Shown in pieces: positions 24,442 through 30,830 of a stretch of DNA of 32,708 nucleotides. The stretch lies in the NCBI GenBank assembly GCA_947174365.1, contig CAMWIR010000019.1:1-32708 (forward strand), in the 5' to 3' direction. Position 1 is the first letter of the stretch. Every line of letters starts with the position of its first letter. The notes under the pieces were generated by a model, which made no database searches, was not told the origin of the DNA, and saw only the letters and a list, made by a program, of their open reading frames with translations. Source of the stretch: an uncultured Ruminococcus sp. GTDB taxonomy: Bacteria; Bacillota; Clostridia; Oscillospirales; Ruminococcaceae. Both the position numbers and the translations under genes were made by a program.

Positions 24442-24834
24442 ATGCTGATACCACACTTGCATTTTTGTGGCAACTGCGAAGAAGCGATTGCTGTATATGA
24501 GAAAGCGTTTAATACAAAAGCCGAAAGCATCGTATACAACCGTGATTATGCACCTAATGAATATCCGGACGATAACAGAATAGCACACGCTTTTATGAAC
24601 ATCCACGGACAAAAAGTTTTTCTGAATGATAGATTTGGCAACAAGGATAAATCTCTTAATTGTGCTGTTCATTTAATTGTTATGTTTGCCTCTGTCGAAG
24701 AACTTCTTGCTTGCTATGAGTTTTTCAAAGAAGAAAGCACAATTATTGACCCGTTCACTAAATTACCATACAGTGAATTAGCGGGCAACTTTGTTGATAA
24801 ATTTGGTGTACAATGGGGTTTTATGACAGAGTAA
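24442..24834 (+). CDS. VOC-superfamily (PhnB/glyoxalase-like) protein
   Basis: A 130-residue protein of the vicinal oxygen chelate superfamily, PhnB-like branch. It shows the opening PHLHFCGNCEEAIAVYEKAF, the RIAHAFMNIHGQKVFLNDRF strand pair, and the terminal DKFGVQWGFMTE motif seen in PhnB-type proteins. Members often bind metals or act in antibiotic or small-molecule tolerance, but many have no known activity. Its AAGGAGG is strong and it lacks a promoter of its own, so it is probably read with the gene before it. Its base composition looks more AT-rich than the trp and secA regions. Confidence 0.85.
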   Translation: MLIPHLHFCGNCEEAIAVYEKAFNTKAESIVYNRDYAPNEYPDDNRIAHAFMNIHGQKVFLNDRFGNKDKSLNCAVHLIVMFASVEELLACYEFFKEESTIIDPFTKLPYSELAGNFVDKFGVQWGFMTE

Positions 24835-24855
24835 CAATGCAGCATATAAAACAGT

Positions 24856-25017
24856 GTGAGTCTTTCCTATGAAGCCGCTAAGGAAGTTATTCACAGACCC
24901 TCCGAGGAATTTATGGCTGAACAGGACAGAATGACAAGCGAATATGTCGAAAAATACTGCAAGCTCGACAGGGTGTCCCTTATGAAGCTGTTCAACAGCA
25001 TAAGGTACGGTAAATAA
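24856..25017 (+). pseudogene. Likely 3' remnant of an unidentified gene
   Basis: A 53-codon open frame from GTG 24856 reads SLSYEAAKEVIHRPSEEFMA and continues to SLMKLFNSIRYGK before a stop. It has no ribosome binding site, and the frame is closed by a stop just upstream of 24853. The helical, charged composition looks like the C-terminal end of a real protein. It lies between the VOC gene and the second signal-peptide paralogue, so it may mark a deletion or insertion point. Confidence 0.4.
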
Positions 25018-25066
25018 ATTTATTTAAGTCAACAAGCTTTTTATAACGTTTGACATGGGTGATAAT

Positions 25067-25606
25067 ATGAAAAAAATTATTATAATAGGCGTTTCGTGCG
25101 CTGTACTGCTTGCGGCTGCGGGACTTACGTATAACCGTATAAACAGTGCTGTATCGAATACAGCGTATGCAGACGAAACCGGTTTTTACACCGAATTTAC
25201 TGAAGAAAAAGGGGATTTTGATGAAATGCGGGAAGATAAAAATTTTATAAAAATAAATGTTGAGAACCTGGTCGAATGGAACGAGCCTAACGGAGAGGGC
25301 TGTATAGTATCCGATAAAATAACAAAGGAGGGCTTTAAGGTCGGTTATATGTACAGGGAGCAGCCCGATGACGGCCTCCCGGACAGCGGGTGGAGATTTA
25401 TGGCAGGAAATGAAGATGATGAATATATGGACGATCCGAACAATCATCATATATTTGCGATCAACACAATTTGCAATTATGACAGTGACATTATTCCTTA
25501 TATTTATTCGGATATCGGAAGTGCTTACATAAGAACCGACGGGAATAATTTTGAAATTGATGACGGCAGCAAGCCGATATTTATTGATAAGCAAGAAAAT
25601 GGGTAA
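25067..25606 (+). CDS. Secreted or membrane-anchored protein of unknown function (paralogue 2)
   Basis: A 179-residue protein whose N-terminus (signal peptide plus the TAYADETGFYTE block) almost repeats the gene at 23913. After about residue 45 it differs completely: an acidic domain with VENLVEWNEPNGEGCIVSDK, GYMYREQPDDGLPDSGWRFM and NHHIFAINTICNYDSDIIPY. The middle (GWRFMAGNEDDEYMDDPNNH) resembles small immunity-like DUF2185 proteins that carry a GWRF motif. That is a tentative match from memory. The start ATG 25067 is chosen because GGTGATAAT precedes it exactly as in paralogue 1; an ATG 12 bases earlier is possible. Confidence 0.75.
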   Translation: MKKIIIIGVSCAVLLAAAGLTYNRINSAVSNTAYADETGFYTEFTEEKGDFDEMREDKNFIKINVENLVEWNEPNGEGCIVSDKITKEGFKVGYMYREQPDDGLPDSGWRFMAGNEDDEYMDDPNNHHIFAINTICNYDSDIIPYIYSDIGSAYIRTDGNNFEIDDGSKPIFIDKQENG

Positions 25607-25638
25607 TATAAAAAATTATAATTGACCGCATTTATCTC

Positions 25639-25667
25639 TTGACATTTCCCGAAAAGTGTGTTATGAT
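25639..25667 (+). promoter_or_regulatory. Promoter of the transporter leader region
   Basis: TTGACA (25639), 17-base spacer, TATGAT (25662). Transcription would start near 25674, giving a leader of about 270 bases before the MFS gene. Confidence 0.8.
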
Positions 25668-25674
25668 AAATATG

Positions 25675-25943
25675 GTATTTCACAGAAATACATTTTCACC
25701 GAAATACATTTGCTCAGTCTGAAAGGTCAGGTAAAAAATGTTCTGGAAAACGATGAATTTACAGCTTAATAAAGGATCTGTTTTTGCCCCTTACGGGGAT
25801 AGTGCGCCCTTTTTTAAGTTCGATCGTTTTTGCCTAAGTCCTTTGCTATAGGGCTTTTGGGGAACTTTGACCGTTTAACTTAATATAAAGCGCATTATCT
25901 CCTTAACCGTTTATTTTGAGAATTTACGTTAAGGAGATTTTTT
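25675..25943 (+). promoter_or_regulatory. Structured 5' leader / attenuator of the MFS gene
   Basis: The leader has GTATTTC (25675) that can pair with either of two GAAATAC copies (25685, 25701), then a 37-codon ORF. Within that ORF are CCCC TTA CGGGG and, near its end, AAGTCC / GGGCTT followed by TTTT. Last comes an 11-bp perfect stem, ATCTCCTTAAC (25897-25907) with GTTAAGGAGAT (25928-25938), followed by TTTTTT and the ATG. The final stem both sequesters the AAGGAG ribosome binding site and has the form of an intrinsic terminator. The layout matches leader-peptide attenuators of antibiotic resistance genes. Confidence 0.75.
25738..25851 (+). CDS. Leader peptide upstream of the MFS transporter
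   Basis: A 37-codon ORF starting MFWKTMNLQLNKGSVFAPYG and ending FKFDRFCLSPLL. It has its own AGGTCAGG box before the ATG. It is placed wholly inside the leader, ending 92 bases before the transporter start. Ribosome progress or stalling on it could decide which downstream hairpin forms. From memory, the GSVFAPYGDSAPFFKFDRF stretch recalls leader peptides of ribosomal-protection or efflux resistance genes in gut Firmicutes, but I cannot check this. Confidence 0.65.
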   Translation: MFWKTMNLQLNKGSVFAPYGDSAPFFKFDRFCLSPLL

Positions 25944-27137
25944 ATGTTTAAATTTGAAAATAACGCACCCGAAAAGGTTGGTGCAAAAAATGTCGACAGA
26001 GCAAAATATGTTTGTAAAACAAACACCGCCAAAAAACAAATTTCAAAGCTTTACGCTTCCTCGGTTTTAGGGAATTTATCCCTGACGGGGGCTTGGGTGG
26101 CAATACTGGCGGCAAGGGGTTTTTCACTGGTGGAAATTGGCGCCAGCGAAACGGTTTTCCACATTGTGAGCCTTATTTTCGAGATACCCTCGGGAGTGTT
26201 GGCAGATGTGTTCGGCAGACGGAAGATGCTTATTGTAAGCACTGTTATGCGAATGATCGCAAATGTTGTTATGATACTGTCGGGCGGTCTTGTTACTGTG
26301 TGCATTTCAATCGGGTTTCAAGCCCTTGCCTACAATTTTTCCTCGGGCACGGGGGACGCTCTTGCTTACGATTCCTTAAAGCTTGCGGGAATGGAAAGCG
26401 GGTTTGACAAATACAACGCAAATCAGCTGATAATTTACCGCCTTTGCAGCGGCATTTCCACTCTGTGCGCAGGCTTTGCTCTTTTTATCGGGCACAGGGC
26501 TGCTTACGGCACTGACCTTATTACGGGAGTTATTCAGATATTCCTGCTGATGAGCCTTTATGAAGTTTACCCGGGAAATGATGGGTCGGTAAAAAATAAA
26601 AGGAAAATTGCCGTATCGGCAACCGACACGGTAAATGAGCTTAAAATGTGCTTCACGAAAAGCTTTGCATTTATCAAAAACGCACGGAATGCTATGGGGC
26701 TTATGCTGTGCAATTCCCTTGTGGGGGCTGTTGATATTCTGCTGCTGTTTTATTTGCAGGCAAAGCTGACCGAAAAGGGACTTCCCGAAGAGGCTCTGGG
26801 CTTTGCGCTGCTTTTTATGGAAATGGGCGGCATTGTCGGGTCAAAATTATCGGTTAAAATCCCGAAAATTTCTTACAAGAAAATGTTTGTTATATCGTTG
26901 CTGCTTGTAGGTTTCGGGATAATGGCGGAGCATTCCCCGCTATGGTTTGTTATGGCTTTGGGAGGCTTTATTTCGGCAATGGCGGACGACGCTTTGCAGG
27001 TGCGGACAAATGCAATATTGCAGGATATGTTCCCCTCGGAGCAGCGAGCGACTCTTACTTCTGTAGAATCCTTTTCCTTCTCAATTATCATGCTGTTTCT
27101 GACATTGCCTGCCGGGGCGTTTTTTACAATATGGTAA
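25944..27137 (+). CDS. MFS-type efflux transporter, apparently lacking the last membrane segment
   Basis: A 397-residue major facilitator protein. A 35-residue charged N-terminus is followed by about 11 hydrophobic segments. The MFS motif A appears as GVLADVFGRRKM between segments 2 and 3. The large central loop (KNKRKIAVSATDTVNELK) lies between segments 6 and 7. The frame ends in LPAGAFFTIW, inside or just after segment 11, so segment 12 seems to be missing. A T-run (GCGTTTTTTACA) lies just before the stop and could be a frameshift point. The substrate is unknown; the attenuator-like leader suggests drug efflux. AAGGAG is 6 bases from the ATG but is buried in a hairpin. Confidence 0.8.
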   Translation: MFKFENNAPEKVGAKNVDRAKYVCKTNTAKKQISKLYASSVLGNLSLTGAWVAILAARGFSLVEIGASETVFHIVSLIFEIPSGVLADVFGRRKMLIVSTVMRMIANVVMILSGGLVTVCISIGFQALAYNFSSGTGDALAYDSLKLAGMESGFDKYNANQLIIYRLCSGISTLCAGFALFIGHRAAYGTDLITGVIQIFLLMSLYEVYPGNDGSVKNKRKIAVSATDTVNELKMCFTKSFAFIKNARNAMGLMLCNSLVGAVDILLLFYLQAKLTEKGLPEEALGFALLFMEMGGIVGSKLSVKIPKISYKKMFVISLLLVGFGIMAEHSPLWFVMALGGFISAMADDALQVRTNAILQDMFPSEQRATLTSVESFSFSIIMLFLTLPAGAFFTIW

Positions 27138-27203
27138 AAGGCGGTATGCATTTTGCCGAACGGTGACATTTATCTTTGACAGTATTTTTGCATTTTTGTT
27201 GGA

Positions 27204-27236
27204 TGAGGCTGTTGCATTTTTGCTGCAACAGCCTCA
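27204..27236 (+). terminator. Strong stem-loop after the MFS gene
   Basis: A perfect 13-bp stem (TGAGGCTGTTGCA / TGCAACAGCCTCA) with loop TTTTTGC, then GCTTGTTATAC. The T-tract is poor, but the position suits a terminator. Confidence 0.6.
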
Positions 27237-27243
27237 GCTTGTT

Positions 27244-27346
27244 ATACTAATCTCTCACCCCATTATGAACCATCTCTCGCCGCAAAACCCACATATTAAA
27301 GCTTTTGCGGCAATTTCTTGTACATAATCCTAATGGAGATTAGTAT
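27244..27346. repeat. MITE-like palindromic repeat, copy 1
   Basis: A 103-base element with 11-bp perfect terminal inverted repeats (ATACTAATCTC / GAGATTAGTAT) and an inner inverted repeat GCCGCAAAA / TTTTGCGGC. It shares its core with copy 2 at 28449 when copy 2 is reversed. It has no coding capacity. Confidence 0.75.
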
Positions 27347-27387
27347 TAAATTATGATGAACGGTATGTAAAATGCCACATGCCGACA

Positions 27388-27416
27388 TTGACAAACATCA
27401 AAAAAAATGATATAGT
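27388..27416 (+). promoter_or_regulatory. Promoter of the leader peptide / APH-type kinase genes
   Basis: TTGACA (27388), 17-base spacer, TATAGT (27411). Confidence 0.8.
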
Positions 27417-27465
27417 TATATGAGCATTATTATATGCAAATTTTGATGAAAGGAGGAATTTTGAT

Positions 27466-27510
27466 ATGAATAAAATATTGAAACAGCTTGGGAGGGCTAT
27501 ATTTTTTTAG
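27466..27510 (+). CDS. 14-residue short ORF (possible leader peptide)
   Basis: MNKILKQLGRAIFF followed by TAG, with a very strong AAAGGAGG 9 bases upstream. It lies 24 bases before the kinase start and directly after the promoter. It may be a leader peptide controlling the kinase, or the broken 5' end of a small peptide gene; a run of seven T just before the stop would allow slippage. Confidence 0.45.
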   Translation: MNKILKQLGRAIFF

Positions 27511-27534
27511 TTCTTCCCGAAAAAGGAGGATCTT

Positions 27535-28455
27535 ATGAACATATATACCGATACAATGCTTGAAAGAGCCGATCGGATAATCAAGAGCAATTTTGACTGC
27601 TGTACCCGGGAAATAGAAAAATGCGAAAATGTTACCAATAATTTTGTATATTTCTTTACCGCACTTGGTAAGCGTTATGTTTTAAAATTATTCAGAAGCA
27701 GCGACTGGCCCGAAAGCGGAAAGCTTCAATTTGTAAACGAAATTTTACATCGGAATAACATTCCCTGCGCCGAACTGATCGCATACAGTCATAACGATCG
27801 GATATATCCGAACGGTTATCTGATAGAGCAAGAGGTAAAAGGAACAGCGGCTGATAAAATATTGCTTGACAGGGAACAGGAAACCAAGCTTTACATCAAA
27901 TTAGCGGAACTGGTCTCTGACATTCACAATATAAAAATTAAAAACTACGGATATATAGGCAGCGGTATTGCCTGTTATGAAAGCATGACAGCTTTTTTTG
28001 AGGACGAATTTGACAGGCTGGAGGACGGATTAAAGGAAACGTTTCCGAAAACACGGCTTGGAAAAATGAAGAAAAAGTTTTTGAGTACAATGGATGATTT
28101 TGAAGATCTGCCGTCTGTCCTTTGCCATGGCGATCTGTTAAAGAAAAATATAATTGTGCAGGATAACGGCGAAATAGTGCTTATCGATTGGGACGATGCT
28201 ATGGCGCTGGGCTGGATGGCAGATATAGCCCGATTGACATTCTGGATGAAGCTGAATTATAACGAGCAGGACTGTGAAATGTTCAGAAGTACATTTTTGG
28301 AACATTACCGGTCCGCTTACCGGAAATCCGAATTCGGTGCTTTTGAAAGTGCGTTTCATATCTATTCCGCTTTGGACTCTTTGCTCTTTTTTAAAAGCAT
28401 TGGCGATAAGGAAACGGAAAATCGTTTAAAAAGTTATCTCGACGGCTTATACTAA
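27535..28455 (+). CDS. APH/choline-kinase-type phosphotransferase
   Basis: A 306-residue small-molecule kinase of the aminoglycoside phosphotransferase family. The ATP lysine is likely K51 in RYVLKLFRSS. The catalytic loop is CHGDLLKKNI (H198, D200, N205), and the Mg-binding segment is VLIDWDDAMALGW (D218). The N-terminal lobe has the expected beta-rich pattern. Family members phosphorylate aminoglycosides, macrolides, choline, homoserine or sugars; nothing here fixes the substrate. AAAGGAGG precedes the ATG. The stop codon lies inside the second palindromic repeat, so the repeat's end may supply the last codons. The flanking repeats suggest a horizontally moved segment. Confidence 0.88.
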   Translation: MNIYTDTMLERADRIIKSNFDCCTREIEKCENVTNNFVYFFTALGKRYVLKLFRSSDWPESGKLQFVNEILHRNNIPCAELIAYSHNDRIYPNGYLIEQEVKGTAADKILLDREQETKLYIKLAELVSDIHNIKIKNYGYIGSGIACYESMTAFFEDEFDRLEDGLKETFPKTRLGKMKKKFLSTMDDFEDLPSVLCHGDLLKKNIIVQDNGEIVLIDWDDAMALGWMADIARLTFWMKLNYNEQDCEMFRSTFLEHYRSAYRKSEFGAFESAFHIYSALDSLLFFKSIGDKETENRLKSYLDGLY

Positions 28456-28556
28456 TTCTCGCCATAAAACCTTAGCAGAAATGCCGCACAAAAGCTCTGA
28501 TATATGCGGTTTTGGGCGGCAGAGATGCAAAGGTTTTAGGCGAGAATTTGTATTAG
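28449..28556. repeat. MITE-like palindromic repeat, copy 2 (inverted relative to copy 1)
   Basis: A 108-base element with long imperfect terminal inverted repeats: ATACTAATTCTCGCC and AAAACCTT on the left, AAGGTTTTAGGCGAGAATT and GTATTAG on the right. Inner arms are TGCCGCACAAAAGCTCTG and its partner. Reversed, its core (CATCTCTGCCGC, AAAACC, CATAT, AGCTTTTG, GCGGCA) follows that of copy 1 in order. Confidence 0.75.
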
Positions 28557-28580
28557 ATCTGCAATAGGAGGTATGGTGAC

Positions 28581-29183
28581 GTGAAAATTTTGAGAACAAG
28601 CTCCGAGGCGGAAATGATCTCGGAATTTTTAAAGGCAGAATACCGTTCCGAGAGATTTTCGGAACAGATAAAAAAAGCTATGAAAGAGCTTTTGCTGGAC
28701 GAGAGCATAATATTGTCCGAAGACCTCAATAACACTAATGAAAATATTGCAAGAAAAAAGCTTCTCGGAGAATTTCGGGGATACGGCCTGAACCGTGAAT
28801 TATTTGAGAATTTTCCCAATGAGATCCAATGGAGCTTATGCAATTTTGTAAGCGATGATCTGAACAATATCAGATATATTGATTACAGTTACTGGAATGA
28901 ATTATCGAAAGGAACTCATTCGCCTTTGATAGCTGCACAGACAATTCTGAACGGAATTGAAATTTACGGTCAGAGCAATGAGGGGTTTTTAAAAGCTGCG
29001 GAATTTATAAAAAGCGGCGGGAAATTTTTAAGACCGATCTTATTGACAGCAGATTCAAAGCATTTTGTTATTGTCGAGGGACATCTTAGAATAACAGCTT
29101 TTGCATTGGTGCCCGAACACTTTAATAATGCCCAATGTTTGGTCGGAAAATGCAGCAGCGATGACTTGAAAAAATGGATCTGA
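28581..29183 (+). CDS. Protein with a ParB-like motif, function unknown
   Basis: A 200-residue protein. The N-terminal two thirds are helical and not recognisable. Near the C-terminus the stretch ILLTADSKHFVIVEGHLRIT (about 153-172) matches the ParB/Srx-fold core (VEGHxRxxA), which binds nucleotides in ParB-like proteins. No HTH or DNA-binding tail follows, so it is not a chromosome partition ParB; proteins of this build may act as enzymes or regulators in accessory DNA. The GTG start is 9 bases after AGGAGG. An overlapping ATG at 28573 leads only to a two-codon dead end. It follows repeat copy 2 directly. Confidence 0.7.
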   Translation: MKILRTSSEAEMISEFLKAEYRSERFSEQIKKAMKELLLDESIILSEDLNNTNENIARKKLLGEFRGYGLNRELFENFPNEIQWSLCNFVSDDLNNIRYIDYSYWNELSKGTHSPLIAAQTILNGIEIYGQSNEGFLKAAEFIKSGGKFLRPILLTADSKHFVIVEGHLRITAFALVPEHFNNAQCLVGKCSSDDLKKWI

Positions 29184-29202
29184 CAGCATGACAGTGCAGG
29201 CT

Positions 29203-29246
29203 CGGAGCTATGTGACGTGAATAACGTCCGCAGCTCCGTTTTATTT
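29203..29246 (+). terminator. Intrinsic terminator after the ParB-like gene
   Basis: CGGAGCT / AGCTCCG with an inner GACG / CGTC pair, followed by TTTTATTT. Confidence 0.85.
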
Positions 29247-29286
29247 ACAACACTGCGCAAAGCACTTTTTTCGGCTGAAAAATTTC

Positions 29287-29316
29287 TTGACATATCAGCG
29301 GATTTTATGTTAAAAT
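29287..29316 (+). promoter_or_regulatory. Promoter of the histidine phosphatase gene
   Basis: TTGACA (29287), 18-base spacer, TAAAAT (29311). Confidence 0.7.
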
Positions 29317-29378
29317 ATAGCTGACGGAAACTTATTATCACGGATAAAATACGGTTAAAATGAAAGGTAAATTTACAT

Positions 29379-30110
29379 ATGAAAATCTTAATTATTCGCC
29401 ACGGCGACCCGGATTATTCTATTGATTCTTTAACGGAAAAGGGTTGGCGTGAAGCTCAAATGCTGTCGGAGAGAATTGCGCCCTTGAATGTGAAGGATTA
29501 CTATGTTTCCCCTTTGGGCAGGGCGAGGGACACTGCCGATGTGACCTTGAAAAAGGCGGGGCGGACGGCGGAGACCCTGCCTTGGCTGAGGGAATTCGAC
29601 GCACCCGTTACCGACCCTGTTACGGGAGAAACAAGAGGAATCCCATGGGATATGCTGCCGGAAAAATGGACGGGGGTTCCCGAATATTACGACAGGAATT
29701 TGTGGTATGAGCAGCCGATAATGTTATCGGGAAATATGCGTGAAAGGCTTGGAGAGGTCTGGGACGGGCTGGACAGGATAATAGAAAAGCACGGCTACAG
29801 GCGGGAGGGAAGTTTTTACCGTGCGGTAACGCCCAATGAGGACAGGATAGTTTTTTTCTGTCATTTCGGGGTGCAGTGCGTTATGCTGGGGCATTTGCTG
29901 GGGCTGTCCCCCATGGTTTTGTGGCACGGACTTATGACTGCGCCTACGTCTGTCACTACCCTTTGCACCGAGGAACGGCGGGAGGGTATTGCTCTTTTCA
30001 GGGCGAGTGCGATCGGTGATATTTCTCATCTTTATGCAAAGGGTGAAGAACCTGCGTTTGCGGGAAGATTCTGCGAGATGTTTTCTAATGATGAACAGAG
30101 GCATGATTAG
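29379..30110 (+). CDS. Histidine phosphatase superfamily protein (phosphoglycerate-mutase-like)
   Basis: A 243-residue branch-1 histidine phosphatase. The catalytic motif is LIIRHGDPDY (R7, H8, G9), followed by SPLGRARDTAD with the second phosphate-binding arginine. FFCHFGVQCVMLGHLLG gives the second catalytic histidine. The acid residue is likely in WLREFDAP. The insert PWDMLPEKWTGVPEYYDRNLWYE is longer than in a minimal phosphatase. The substrate cannot be inferred; phosphatase activity is more likely than mutase activity. TGAAAGG lies before the ATG at slightly long spacing. It is a single-gene unit with its own promoter. Confidence 0.85.
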   Translation: MKILIIRHGDPDYSIDSLTEKGWREAQMLSERIAPLNVKDYYVSPLGRARDTADVTLKKAGRTAETLPWLREFDAPVTDPVTGETRGIPWDMLPEKWTGVPEYYDRNLWYEQPIMLSGNMRERLGEVWDGLDRIIEKHGYRREGSFYRAVTPNEDRIVFFCHFGVQCVMLGHLLGLSPMVLWHGLMTAPTSVTTLCTEERREGIALFRASAIGDISHLYAKGEEPAFAGRFCEMFSNDEQRHD

Positions 30111-30186
30111 TTTTTCATTACTGACAAAGCTTGGATTTTTTTGTAGAATTTCAGAGTTTATAAAATAATTTTCGGGAGAAAAATTT

Positions 30187-30693
30187 ATGGGATTTTTTGA
30201 TTTATTAAAAAGAAAAAAGGGGATAAAAATTGAAGATATTATGGGGGAAAAATACGAGCAGATCTATTTTGAGGAATGTAAATTCATTTGGAAAAACTAT
30301 GTGCCCAAAAGCGGGCAGGCGGATAATTTACAGGGGGAATTGCTGCGGGAGATCGAGAAGCTCCGCCGGGAGGCGCAGGATAACGGCAACATAAATTGGG
30401 ACGGGAATTTTGAATATTTCTGCGATTTTATTTCGGACACGCTTTGCGGTCAGCCTATTTTTTCGGATGAGGAAAAGGAAAAAATTTCGGTGATAATGGG
30501 ATATTTTAAAGAATGCGGGATATATGCTTTTAAATTTAATAATGGCGAAATTTCCGACGAGGAATTTGACGTTATGAAGCTCGCTTACACCGAGGATAAT
30601 TTGTATGACATAATATGCGATAAAATAGGGCAGATGTACAAAAATGATCCTGCACCGATACCATATGAAAAAAACGAGAAAATCTACAGATAA
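30187..30693 (+). CDS. Hypothetical 168-residue acidic protein
   Basis: A soluble acidic protein starting MGFFDLLKRKKGIKIEDIMG. The rest is mainly helical (LLREIEKLRREAQDNG, FEYFCDFISDTLCGQPI), with no signal peptide, membrane segment or known motif. GGGAG lies before the ATG. It is followed by three 17-base direct repeats. The small, acidic, helical build in an accessory region would suit an immunity or antitoxin-type role, but this is only a guess from composition. Confidence 0.7.
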   Translation: MGFFDLLKRKKGIKIEDIMGEKYEQIYFEECKFIWKNYVPKSGQADNLQGELLREIEKLRREAQDNGNINWDGNFEYFCDFISDTLCGQPIFSDEEKEKISVIMGYFKECGIYAFKFNNGEISDEEFDVMKLAYTEDNLYDIICDKIGQMYKNDPAPIPYEKNEKIYR

Positions 30694-30706
30694 AAAATTT
30701 TCTGTC

Positions 30707-30755
30707 TTTTTCGCAGAAAGCCTTTTTTCGCAGAAAGCTTTTATTCGCAGAAAAA
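30707..30755. repeat. Three tandem 17-base repeats
   Basis: CGCAGAAA occurs at 30712, 30729 and 30746, exactly 17 bases apart, each preceded by a T-rich stretch (TTTTTCGCAGAAAGC-type units). They end just before the promoter of the MoxR gene. Confidence 0.85.
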
Positions 30756-30760
30756 TTTAA

Positions 30761-30789
30761 TTGTAAAATTTTGGGGAATATGATATAAT
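30761..30789 (+). promoter_or_regulatory. Promoter of the MoxR gene
   Basis: TTGTAA (30761), 17-base spacer, TATAAT (30784). Confidence 0.75.
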
Positions 30790-30830
30790 TTTAAAAATCA
30801 GCTAAAAGCAACAAAATTCGGAGTATTTAT

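Noticed and set aside
30707-30755. CRISPR-like array
   Set aside because: The units are contiguous 17-base repeats without spacers.
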